8,282 nt of DNA from CAYQTK01 sp964420375 (GTDB taxonomy: Bacteria; RBG-13-61-14; DATKZS01). Numbering within the stretch: position 1 is the first letter of the stretch; each line of letters opens with the position of its first letter. The notes below the pieces were generated by a model, which saw only the letters and a list, made by a program, of their open reading frames with translations, did no database searches and had not been told where the DNA came from. Below are positions 1 to 6,457 of the stretch, one piece after another. The DNA is taken from the NCBI GenBank assembly GCA_964420375.1, contig CAYQTK010000197.1, positions 1-8,282 on the forward strand. Reading direction: 5' to 3'. The position numbers and the translations under genes were made by a program.

Positions 1-106
1 TGGAAGGGACTTCCACCCTTCTGGCTGTGTGCGCTCACAGGCGCACGAGTGCGGCGGCTTGCCGCCGCACTCGTGCCGGGAAGCTTGCTTCCCGGAGAGG
101 CTCTCC
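1..106. repeat. Chain of five overlapping perfect hairpins
   Basis: Five perfect inverted repeats follow one another. They are 1-6 with 10-15 (loop gga), 29-34 with 41-46 (6 bp), 43-58 with 61-76 (16 bp, two-base centre TT), 76-84 with 87-95 (9 bp, centre TT), and 94-99 with 101-106 (6 bp, one-base centre). The outer bases of neighbouring stems are shared: 43-46 belong to stems 2 and 3, base 76 to stems 3 and 4, and 94-95 to stems 4 and 5. Adjacent hairpins therefore compete at their bases. Stems 3 and 4 have the same centre, GCTTGC. An alternative stem (25-29 with 36-40) competes with stem 2. None is followed by a T-run in the way a terminator would be. The class of element is not recognised; a REP-like extragenic repeat or a structured RNA are both possible. 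The chain starts at the window edge, so its left end is unknown. Confidence 0.8.
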
Positions 107-142
107 ACAAAAGGCACACATTTTACGAGGCGTCTTTTTTGA

Positions 143-562
143 AAACGGAGTTTTGCAACAAGCACTATCTATAATACCGAGAAGACAGAGCTTCAACCCC
201 TGCTCGGTGCGCCCATCCCGGAAGTTGGAGACTTTTACGTCACCCGCCTGGAGACCTTCCTGTCACCGGCGATGATGTCGGAGGACGTGTTCTTTGATCC
301 GGATGATACGCCACGCTACTTTTCGGTAGACATCGAGGTTTCCCGAAACCGGTCCGCTTTGCCTGGAGTAGCCACCGCGTCGCTGTTCATTTTCACGGGA
401 GGGTTGCGCCGCAAACGGGACCGGCTCTCCGACTGGCTCCTGGCTTCGCTTCTTTGCCTTATTGCACTTTAGTTTGGCTCTTCAGGATTAAGCGTACTTT
501 TGGGCTTCCTCTCTTTGAAAGGAAGGATTCCGCTGGTAAAGTTGGCCCTATCCTATCAATAA
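143..562 (+). pseudogene. Degraded gene remnant, membrane-anchored product, family unknown
   Basis: The frame is open from 143, just after an in-frame TGA (140-142), to a TAG at 470-472. It then stays open to a TAA at 560-562. From about 161 onward the codons look coding, with mostly C or G in third positions. The peptide begins as a soluble, acidic stretch containing LETFLSPAMMSEDVFF and DDTPRYFSVDIEV. It ends with two hydrophobic segments: one near ALPGVATASLFIFTGGL followed by RRKRD, and one near DWLLASLLCLIAL. The TAG falls directly after the second hydrophobic segment, and the sequence beyond it is again hydrophobic. The first ATG (272) lies in the middle of the soluble part and has no good ribosome binding site, so the true N-terminus is lost or lies beyond the TGA. 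The TAA overlaps the 3' end of the convergent glycosyltransferase gene. I do not recognise the family. A short functional ORF at 272-472 is the alternative. Confidence 0.45.
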
Positions 563-2217
563 TCCTTCTTGGTCTTTTCCGGGAGGGTTCCGGAATGTAA
601 GAAACGATATAAAGTCGTATTGGTGCCTGGCACGTTATGCACTGGCACAAACAGTTGGGGAGCCTTCTTAATTCCTTTCTTCACCCACTTATCATAAACG
701 GGAAAGGTCTCGGTAGTGGCCACGAAATCAACGCGATGTTTCACCAGTACCTCCAGTGTGTCTTTCATCTTGACTCTCATGAAATTAACGGTGCCTTTTC
801 CTGTAATCAGGTAGAAATCATTGCCATAGTGGATGAGGTACTTACCATCCGGCGGCATGTTCTTTTTTATCCACGATTCAAGCCTTAACATGTTCCAGCT
901 AGCACGGTTTAAAGGCACCATGCGGAAGTGCTCGTTTATTCCCACGGCGGGGGGATTATGTGAATGCATCTGCTTGCTCATCTCTAGCCAGAGGTTGGTG
1001 GCAAGAAAAATTGTTGCTATTGAGCCAAGTGTAATCTGGACATAGAAGGGCCGAAACCTGGAAAAGATATAACTGACTCCTTCCAGCGCAAAAAAGACAA
1101 GCAGGACGTTTATCGGCATCATAAACCGTGGCTCTGGAAAGTTCCAGGCAAGTATTACAATAAAATAAAAAACGGCGTACAGTTCATGAGCGGACCGGTA
1201 TAAACGGGTTTGGATGGAAAATCCAACTATTGCCAAAGCCAGCACCAATGACCCGATAACCATTAACAAGGTGTGAGCGCTAATCCATGGGACCAACAGC
1301 TTTCCTATATTTCCTACGTAAAAGACAAAATTTTTACTGGTTCGGCTGAGAGCTTCCTTAAAACCTATGGCGGAGTCGAGAAAAGAGGGGCTCCCATCGG
1401 GAAGACCGAGAAGCTCGAAGAAATAATAAAGTCCTTTGGCGCCGCCTATTGCGTAACAATAAATCCACCATGCTGAAACACCGGCAGCAACAGCCAGGAC
1501 AAGAGCGAGGGCCACTACCCGCCTTTGTTTAACGAAATTCCTGCACGAAGAATTAGCCAACAAAACTAAAACAAAAGCAGCGGCCAGTGCGACCCCCGCT
1601 GAACGTGTATAAAAAGAGAGCAACGCCAGCAGAGCGCTTGCCGTTAAAAAAGGCAAGTAATGCCTGCGCCGTTCCGCAGCACTTTCAAAAGCCCAGAGTG
1701 CAGCCAGACTGAATCCGATGTATACCAGTTCGCTTAACAACCTCTGGGAATAACCGAGCGCGAAAGGGTGGCTCGCTGCAACAACTACCGCGAAAATTCC
1801 AAACAGTGGACGGCCCCGCTGGAGGGTAAGATCACAATAGCATAGAAGACCTGACAAATATATCAATATCATCGTCCACTTCATAAGAGGTATATGAAAG
1901 CCGAACCCCCTTATTATGAAAGAGAGGATCAAAGGGAAAAAGAAAGGAAGGCGCGTCTGAGGTTCCGGTGGAATAAAGGACTTGTTGATATAGCCCTCAC
2001 CTTCACTCAATGCCTCTGCAGTTACCAGGTAAGAGGTTACATCACCGCCAAATGCAAAAATAACGTGGCTGTTTACCTGAACGCCGTACATGATAACCAG
2101 TAGCGTGAACAGAGGCACCCACAAAAGGCGGAACTTTGCCGAAAAGGGCGAAACCATGTCGGAATGTTTTTGTAAATCAGGAGAAGGATGCAAGGCCCGT
2201 TTATTAGACTCTTTCAA
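556..2217 (-). CDS. GT39/ArnT-like polytopic membrane glycosyltransferase
   Basis: This 553-residue integral membrane protein probably transfers a sugar from a polyprenyl-phosphate carrier to a surface lipid or protein on the outer face of the inner membrane. About ten or eleven hydrophobic segments run from residue 31 to about 410, followed by a soluble tail of about 140 residues, probably periplasmic. GT-C features are visible. The first loop has GGDVTSYLVTAEAL (57-70), whose D59 matches the usual catalytic or metal-binding acidic residue. Others are SE at 163-164, FYTRSAGVAL (202-211) and EPRFMMPINV (362-371), all as in GT39/PMT/ArnT proteins. Donor and acceptor cannot be told from sequence. 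The start is TTG at 2217 with AAGGAG 12 nt upstream; ATG at 2157 (M21) is an alternative but lacks a clear ribosome binding site. The gene lies 42 nt after the phosphatase in the same frame, with no terminator between, so an operon is likely. It is visibly more A+T-rich than glgP or hflX, which may reflect transfer. Confidence 0.85.
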   Translation of the reverse strand: MKESNKRALHPSPDLQKHSDMVSPFSAKFRLLWVPLFTLLVIMYGVQVNSHVIFAFGGDVTSYLVTAEALSEGEGYINKSFIPPEPQTRLPFFFPLILSFIIRGFGFHIPLMKWTMILIYLSGLLCYCDLTLQRGRPLFGIFAVVVAASHPFALGYSQRLLSELVYIGFSLAALWAFESAAERRRHYLPFLTASALLALLSFYTRSAGVALAAAFVLVLLANSSCRNFVKQRRVVALALVLAVAAGVSAWWIYCYAIGGAKGLYYFFELLGLPDGSPSFLDSAIGFKEALSRTSKNFVFYVGNIGKLLVPWISAHTLLMVIGSLVLALAIVGFSIQTRLYRSAHELYAVFYFIVILAWNFPEPRFMMPINVLLVFFALEGVSYIFSRFRPFYVQITLGSIATIFLATNLWLEMSKQMHSHNPPAVGINEHFRMVPLNRASWNMLRLESWIKKNMPPDGKYLIHYGNDFYLITGKGTVNFMRVKMKDTLEVLVKHRVDFVATTETFPVYDKWVKKGIKKAPQLFVPVHNVPGTNTTLYRFLHSGTLPEKTKKDY

Positions 2218-2229
2218 GAGTATGTGCAG

Positions 2230-2235
2230 CTCCTT
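2230..2235 (-). promoter_or_regulatory. Ribosome binding site deciding a TTG start
   Basis: On the minus strand this reads AAGGAG, a strong Shine-Dalgarno core, 12 nt before the TTG at 2217. No ATG or GTG lies at a better distance in the frame, and the frame is open back to the phosphatase stop at 2260-2262. The long spacing leaves the exact start uncertain, but the motif supports initiation here over ATG 2157. Confidence 0.5.
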
Positions 2236-2259
2236 GTAGAAGGTTTTCGAAATATTTGA

Positions 2260-3474
2260 TCAGTTCGCCGGCGGGCCTTCAAAAGCGTTTTTCATGAGAC
2301 AGAATATTTCGGTGTTGTCCATGCGTTGTTTTACCGCGGAGGCGTTGGGTCCGCGGGCGTAGACGGGGACCCGCTGGGAGCTGTGGGAGGCGTAGCCGGG
2401 GACCAGGGCAGTGGTCCACCATACCTTTATCTTGTCGCCCTTCCGGTACCCTTTAGGCCATACCCTTATGCCGCCGGTTTCATGGTCCGAGGTAATGATG
2501 ACCAAGGTATCGGGATGTTCCTCCTGCCAGTCCAGCACCTTGTTCACCGTCTTGTCGAACTCCTTCATCTGTCCCAGCAGCTTGTCCATGGAAACCTTGT
2601 GGCCGGCATGGTCGATGCGTGCACCTTCGATCATGAGGAAGAACCCCCGCTCATCGCGCTCGAGGACCTCCAGTGCTTTTCCCGCCATTTCCGATAGGTG
2701 GGGCTCATTGGAATTCTCTTTCCTGTCAACCTCGAAGTGAAACGATCCCCCTCGAAAGAGACCCAACAGCTTGGGGGTGGCAGCCGGGTCCACTGCCTTG
2801 AGCTCGTCCCGGGTGCGAACCACCTTGTACCCCATGCCGCGGGCACGCTCCATCTGGTTTTCCACTTCATCGTTGCCGCCGAACTCGTCGGCCCCGCCTC
2901 CCAGCATTACGTCCACTTCGTGGCTCACCATCTGCCGCGCTATGTCGAAGGCCTTCGAGCGCGACTTGGAATGAGAGGCAAAGGCCGCGGGTGTGGCGTC
3001 CCACAGGTTGGTGTCGGTCACCAAACCGGTGCCCTTGTAGTCCTGGACGTGCTCGAGTATGGTCTTGTACTTCTTCTGTTTCTTATGGTCCATGGATATT
3101 ATAGTGGTCATGGTTTTATGGCCGGTGGCTATGGCGGAGCCGGAGGCTGCGCTGTCGGTAATGCCGTACATGGCGCAGGTGGTCATCTGTCCGCGGTGCT
3201 CGAAGGTCTCCCACCTGAAAGGGGACTCGGGACCGTTAACGTAGACTCTGCCGGCGTAAACCTGACCGATGCCCATGCCGTCGCCGATCAGAAGGATCAC
3301 GTTCTCCGCTGTTCCCGCTCCCTGGCCCATGAACTCGGAGCAGTCGGCGTGCTCGTAAAGCTGAAGCAGGCATGGGTCCTGCCTGATATCCTTCGGGTTA
3401 AAAGCGGTTAAAAGGAAAAAGCTCGTTATAATGAGGAGACAAGAACTTAAAAAACGATTTAAAGAAAACTTCAT
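2260..3474 (-). CDS. phoA: PhoA-family alkaline phosphatase, exported
   Basis: This 404-residue phosphomonoesterase of the alkaline phosphatase superfamily should release inorganic phosphate from organic phosphates outside the cytoplasm. Residues 1-24 form a Sec-type signal peptide: basic MKFSLNR, then a hydrophobic core ending LLTA. Every core catalytic element is present, with E. coli PhoA numbers in brackets. They are D65 in LLIGDGMG (D51), D107-S108 in TDSAASG with S108 the nucleophile (D101-S102), D159 and T161 (D153, T155), R172 (R166), E283, D288 and H292 in IEGARIDHAGH (E322, D327, H331), D330-H331 in TSDHETGG (D369-H370), and H364 (H412). The position of E. coli K328 is His (H289), as in many non-enteric enzymes, while the Asp equivalent to D153 is kept. 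C35 and C45 could form a disulfide. The start is ATG preceded by AAGGAGG six nt upstream. A promoter candidate lies at 3536-3564. The product's class is secure; whether phosphate starvation controls it is not shown. Confidence 0.95.
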   Translation of the reverse strand: MKFSLNRFLSSCLLIITSFFLLTAFNPKDIRQDPCLLQLYEHADCSEFMGQGAGTAENVILLIGDGMGIGQVYAGRVYVNGPESPFRWETFEHRGQMTTCAMYGITDSAASGSAIATGHKTMTTIISMDHKKQKKYKTILEHVQDYKGTGLVTDTNLWDATPAAFASHSKSRSKAFDIARQMVSHEVDVMLGGGADEFGGNDEVENQMERARGMGYKVVRTRDELKAVDPAATPKLLGLFRGGSFHFEVDRKENSNEPHLSEMAGKALEVLERDERGFFLMIEGARIDHAGHKVSMDKLLGQMKEFDKTVNKVLDWQEEHPDTLVIITSDHETGGIRVWPKGYRKGDKIKVWWTTALVPGYASHSSQRVPVYARGPNASAVKQRMDNTEIFCLMKNAFEGPPAN

Positions 3475-3531
3475 GGGGTCCCTCCTTAATAATAAATTGA
3501 TGCCGGTTCCGCGAGATGTTCTGACTTTCTT

Positions 3532-3554
3532 ATTGATTATATCACAAGATCAAT
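3532..3554. repeat. Inverted repeat overlapping the phosphatase -10 box
   Basis: ATTGAT at 3532-3537 and ATCAAT at 3549-3554 are perfect inverted copies separated by 11 nt. The left arm overlaps the -10 box (3536-3541) and the right arm lies in the -35/-10 spacer. The centre-to-centre distance of 17 nt is long for one DNA turn but acceptable for a dimeric repressor. It could be an operator; chance in an A+T-rich promoter is also possible. Confidence 0.3.
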
Positions 3555-3564
3555 CTCGTCATAA
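3536..3564 (-). promoter_or_regulatory. Candidate sigma-70 promoter for the phosphatase
   Basis: Read on the minus strand, a perfect TATAAT (3536-3541) follows TTATGA (3559-3564, three of six matches to TTGACA) with 17 nt between them. The -10 box is 61 nt before the phosphatase ATG, giving a leader of about 55 nt. The strong -10 and weak -35 would fit an activated promoter, but no clear Pho box abuts it. Confidence 0.5.
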
Positions 3565-3604
3565 CCATCAACATTGTCGGTCTTCGGCAACTTACGGAGG
3601 GCAA

Positions 3605-3646
3605 AAGACGGACGTTTGACAAAGAGTGGCGCAGTCTTTCCGTCTT
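3605..3646. repeat. Interrupted 8-bp inverted repeat in divergent intergenic region
   Basis: AAGACGGA at 3605-3612 is the exact inverse of TCCGTCTT at 3639-3646, with 26 nt between. A smaller inverted pair, AAAGA at 3621-3625 and TCTTT at 3635-3639, is nested inside; its right arm shares base 3639 with the outer arm. It lies between the two divergent promoter candidates, so it could be a protein-binding site for either gene or part of a leader RNA. It has no T-run and does not look like a terminator. Confidence 0.3.
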
Positions 3647-3698
3647 CTCGACATTTCCGTGTTCTGAGGCGGCATGGCAGTAACTTCACTATGCGGTA

Positions 3699-3732
3699 TT
3701 GATAGTTGGAACGGATTTGTTTAACCTATAGT
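3699..3732 (+). promoter_or_regulatory. Weak candidate promoter for glgP
   Basis: Two overlapping readings exist. One is TTGATA (3699-3704) with TAACCT (3722-3727) at 17 nt. The other is TTGGAA (3706-3711) with TATAGT (3727-3732) at 15 nt. Neither is close to consensus at both boxes with good spacing. The rest of the 300-nt gap upstream of glgP holds no better plus-strand match. Confidence 0.25.
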
Positions 3733-3774
3733 AGTTCGAAACAATCATGAAAAGAGGCTTTCCACGGAGGACAA

Positions 3775-6270
3775 ATGAGAAACAGTGAGCTTTTTCGTAA
3801 CTGGGGCACCTTTTCAAAGGGACTTGACAAAAAGAGCATCGAAATCGGATTTGCCAACCACCTGGAGTACTCGCTTTGCAAGGACCAGTATACTGCTACT
3901 GCGCGGGACCTCTATCATTCGCTTGCGCTCGCCGTGCGCGACCGGCTGGTCGAGAGGTGGATACGCACCCAGCAGATGTACTACAACTGCGACGCGAAAA
4001 GGATCTACTACCTTTCCGCGGAGTACCTCATCGGTCGGTTTCTTTTGAACGCCCTTTTAAACCTTGAGATGTACGATGAGGCCAGGCAGGCCATGGAAGA
4101 GGTTGGCATAAACCTTACCGACCTTGCGGAGCAGGAGCCGGACGCCGGTCTTGGCAACGGCGGCTTGGGCAGGCTCGCCGCCTGTTACCTGGACTCCATG
4201 GCCACCCAGGAGCTTCCCGCTTATGGTTACGGCATCCGCTACGAGTTCGGAATCTTCGAGCAGATAATCAAAAACTGTAAACAGATGGAGCTTCCCGAGG
4301 TCTGGCTCAAGTTCGGCAGCCCGTGGGAAATACCGCAGCCGGAGCGCAGCTTTGTGGTCAACTTTTACGGCCAGGTAAGAGACACCAGGTCCCCGGAGGG
4401 GGAGTTTAAGGTCACCTGGACCGACACCAGCGCTATTCTCGGCGTGCCTTGCGACTATCCCATTCCGGCCTACGGATGCGACACCGTAAACACCCTGAGG
4501 CTGTGGTCCGCACGGGCGTCCAAGGACTTCGACCTCCAATACTTCCAGCATGGAGACTACCTCAAAGCAGTGGAAGAAAAGTACGTGTCCGAAAACATCT
4601 CCAAGGTGCTCTATCCCAACGACGAGCTGATCCAGGGCCGGGAGCTGCGGCTCAAGCAACAGTACTTTTTTGTCTCCTGCTCCATCCAGGATATCATCCG
4701 GCGGTACCTGATCACTCAGCGCGACTTCTCCGCATTCCCCGATAAGGTCGCCATCCAGATGAACGACACCCACCCCAGCCTGGCTGTCACCGAGCTTATG
4801 AGACTGCTCCTCGACCGGCACGGCCTCTCCTGGGAGGACGCATGGGAGATAACCGTCAAAACCTGCGCCTTCACCAACCATACACTGCTCTCCGAAGCAC
4901 TGGAAAAGTGGCCCGTGTCCCTGTTCGGAAAACTCCTTCCCCGACACCTCCAGATCATCTACGAGATAAACCGCAGGTTCCTTCGAGACGTGTCAGTCCA
5001 GTTCGTGGGAGATAAAGAGCTCCAGAGCAGGATGTCCCTTATCCAGGAAAAACCGGTAAAAAGCGTCCGCATGGCGCATCTCGCCATTGTAGGCTCTCAT
5101 TCCGTGAACGGCGTGTCCAAGCTCCATACCAAAATTCTCAAGGATACGGTGTTCAAGGATTTCGAGATGTTCTACCCCGGCAAATTGAACAACAAGACGA
5201 ACGGGGTCACCCCCCGAAGGTGGCTGCTCCAGGCTAATCCCGGCCTGGCACAACTGGTCACCGAAAAAATCGGCGACGCCTGGATAAAAGACCTCGAGCG
5301 GCTCCGGGACCTTGAAGAGTTCGCCGACGATCCCGAATTCAGAAAACGGTTCTTTGAAATAAAGAAGTCGAACAAAGAAAAACTGGCCTGGCACACCAAA
5401 AACATCACCGGCTATTCCCTGGACCCGGAAAGCATGTTCGACGTGCAGGTGAAAAGAATCCACGAGTACAAGCGCCAGGTACTCAACATCTTCCACGTTA
5501 TCTATCATTGGCTCCGACTCAAAGAGGACCCATCTTTTGATCCCGGCCCCCGAACATTCATCTTCGGCGGCAAGGCTGCCCCCGGATATGTCATGGCCAA
5601 GCTGATCGTGCAGTTCATCTGTCACGTGGCCGACATGATAAACCGCGACGCCAAGACCCGGGACAGGCTCAAAGCGGTGTTCCTTCCCAACTACCGCGTT
5701 TCCCTCGCGGAGAAGATATTCCCCGCCAGCGACGTCTCCGAGCAGGTGTCCACCGCTGGATATGAAGCCTCGGGAACCGGCAACATGAAGTTCTGCTTGA
5801 ACGGCGCGGTGACCATCGGGACCCTGGACGGAGCCAACATCGAGATCATGGACGAGGTCGGCGACGACAACATCTTCATCTTCGGTCTCAACGCCGAAGA
5901 GGTTAACCAGTTAAAACCTCATTATCGGCCACGAGATTACGTGGGGGAAGACCCTTACCTGCAACAAATCTTCAACCTTATCTACGAAGACTTCTTCAGT
6001 CCCGAAGAACCCAAGCTCTTCCATCCCCTGGCAGACCACCTCATGGAAAAGGACAACTACCTCGTGCTCGCCGATTTCACCGATTACTGCAATTGCCAGC
6101 AGAGAGTGGACCAGGCATATGCCAACCGGCAGGCATGGGCAAAAAAAGCGATATTGAACATGGCAAGGGTGGGAAACTTCTCTTCCGACCGCGCGGTGAA
6201 ACAGTATAACCAGGACATATGGCGCGCCGAGCCCGTGGTGATTACCAGGGAGGAAGATTTGACTTGTTGA
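3775..6270 (+). CDS. glgP: Glycogen/starch (alpha-glucan) phosphorylase
   Basis: This PLP-dependent GT35 enzyme in the cytoplasm removes glucose units from glycogen or maltodextrin with phosphate, giving glucose-1-phosphate. At 831 residues it is a full-length member of the family. Visible motifs are the substrate loop GLGNGGLGRLAACYLDSMAT (125-144), NDTHPSLAVTELMRLL (from 330), TNGVTPRRW in the C-terminal half, KRIHEYKRQVLN (560-571), FGGKAAPGYVMAKL, and YEASGTGNMKF (663-673). K672 is the lysine that binds pyridoxal phosphate. The N-terminus lacks an obvious counterpart of the animal Ser14 phosphorylation site, so control is likely by transcription or metabolites. The start is ATG with GGAGG at 3766-3770, four nt upstream. 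No other glycogen gene (synthase, branching or debranching enzyme) is within the window, so this copy stands alone. The gene is G+C-rich like hflX. Glycogen versus maltodextrin preference cannot be decided from sequence. Confidence 0.97.
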   Translation: MRNSELFRNWGTFSKGLDKKSIEIGFANHLEYSLCKDQYTATARDLYHSLALAVRDRLVERWIRTQQMYYNCDAKRIYYLSAEYLIGRFLLNALLNLEMYDEARQAMEEVGINLTDLAEQEPDAGLGNGGLGRLAACYLDSMATQELPAYGYGIRYEFGIFEQIIKNCKQMELPEVWLKFGSPWEIPQPERSFVVNFYGQVRDTRSPEGEFKVTWTDTSAILGVPCDYPIPAYGCDTVNTLRLWSARASKDFDLQYFQHGDYLKAVEEKYVSENISKVLYPNDELIQGRELRLKQQYFFVSCSIQDIIRRYLITQRDFSAFPDKVAIQMNDTHPSLAVTELMRLLLDRHGLSWEDAWEITVKTCAFTNHTLLSEALEKWPVSLFGKLLPRHLQIIYEINRRFLRDVSVQFVGDKELQSRMSLIQEKPVKSVRMAHLAIVGSHSVNGVSKLHTKILKDTVFKDFEMFYPGKLNNKTNGVTPRRWLLQANPGLAQLVTEKIGDAWIKDLERLRDLEEFADDPEFRKRFFEIKKSNKEKLAWHTKNITGYSLDPESMFDVQVKRIHEYKRQVLNIFHVIYHWLRLKEDPSFDPGPRTFIFGGKAAPGYVMAKLIVQFICHVADMINRDAKTRDRLKAVFLPNYRVSLAEKIFPASDVSEQVSTAGYEASGTGNMKFCLNGAVTIGTLDGANIEIMDEVGDDNIFIFGLNAEEVNQLKPHYRPRDYVGEDPYLQQIFNLIYEDFFSPEEPKLFHPLADHLMEKDNYLVLADFTDYCNCQQRVDQAYANRQAWAKKAILNMARVGNFSSDRAVKQYNQDIWRAEPVVITREEDLTC

Positions 6271-6277
6271 GAAAAAG

Positions 6278-6307
6278 AAAGCCCGCCCTTGACAAAAAAG
6301 GGCTTTT
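6278..6307 (+). terminator. Weak intrinsic terminator after glgP
   Basis: AAAGCCC (6278-6284) pairs with GGGCTTT (6300-6306) around a 15-nt loop and is followed by only four T residues in all. A competing stem, GCCCTT (6285-6290) with AAGGGC (6298-6303) and a 7-nt loop, uses the same right arm, so only one can form. The short T-tract suggests incomplete termination, which would let glgP transcription run into the tRNA gene. Confidence 0.5.
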
Positions 6308-6324
6308 AGGATAACCATTATACT
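6289..6324 (+). promoter_or_regulatory. Possible tRNA promoter elements
   Basis: A perfect TTGACA lies at 6289-6294, inside the glgP terminator hairpin. TATACT, five of six matches to the -10 consensus, lies at 6319-6324, and the mature tRNA begins 15 nt downstream of it. The spacing between the two is 24 nt, too long for a standard sigma-70 promoter. TATACT may therefore work with a poor -35, or the tRNA may rely on read-through from glgP. Confidence 0.3.
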
Positions 6325-6338
6325 ATAGATATGAAGGT

Positions 6339-6413
6339 GCGGGAGTAATTCAGTGGCAGAATGCCAGCTTCCCAAGCTGGACGGCGCGGGTTCGACCCCC
6401 GTCTCCCGCTCCA
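6339..6413 (+). tRNA. tRNA-Gly, anticodon CCC
   Basis: A full cloverleaf of 75 nt includes an encoded CCA (6411-6413). The acceptor stem is GCGGGAG (6339-6345) with CTCCCGC (6403-6409), and the discriminator base is T6410. The D stem is 6348-6351 with 6359-6362. The anticodon stem is 6364-6368 with 6376-6380, with loop TTCCCAA, placing CCC at 6371-6373, which reads GGG. The T stem is 6386-6390 with 6398-6402, one G-T pair included, with loop TTCGACC. All arms pair and the key conserved bases are present, so the gene appears functional. It is a single tRNA, followed at once by its own terminator. Confidence 0.96.
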
Positions 6414-6423
6414 AAACAGGGTT

Positions 6424-6450
6424 CCGTCCATGGTGCATGGGCGGTTTTTT
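6424..6450 (+). terminator. Strong intrinsic terminator after tRNA-Gly
   Basis: CCGTCCATG (6424-6432) pairs with CATGGGCGG (6436-6444) over nine base pairs, one of them G-T, around the three-base loop GTG. Six T residues follow (6445-6450). It begins 11 nt after the tRNA CCA end, so it should define the tRNA precursor's 3' end. It leaves only 35 nt before hflX. Confidence 0.9.
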
Positions 6451-6457
6451 GTTTAAC

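Noticed and set aside
27..275. 82-codon plus-strand ORF over the hairpin chain
   Set aside because: It is Arg/Ser-rich with no family resemblance, runs through the palindromes, has no ribosome binding site, and overlaps the better coding frame at 143-472.
500..530. Possible terminator between the remnant and the glycosyltransferase
   Set aside because: CTTCC and GGAAG can pair around an 11-nt loop, but the stem is only five pairs with no T-tract on either strand.
622..633. Palindrome GTGCC-T-GGCAC that resembles a dispersed extragenic repeat
   Set aside because: It lies inside the glycosyltransferase reading frame, where it encodes ordinary residues (VPGTN), and it is too short to be more than chance.
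2698..3411. Long antisense ORF (237 codons) inside the phosphatase gene
   Set aside because: It is a shadow of the phosphatase codons in a G+C-rich gene. The phosphatase frame has all catalytic motifs, while this one has none.
3605..3622. Pho-box-like repeats on the minus strand (TTGTCAA and CCGTCTT, 11 nt apart)
   Set aside because: Each half matches the Pho consensus at about five of seven bases with the right period, but the site lies about 40 nt upstream of the -35, not at the usual place abutting the -10. The same bases also form part of an inverted repeat.
3575..3700. Possible c-di-GMP (GEMM-type) riboswitch, because of GGGCAAA followed by a GCGCAG segment
   Set aside because: The required paired stems around these conserved-looking bases do not form, and the order and spacing do not match the class.
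6339..6413. tRNA-Gly as an integration site for a mobile element
   Set aside because: No integrase gene and no second copy of the tRNA 3' end were seen in the window; housekeeping hflX follows directly.
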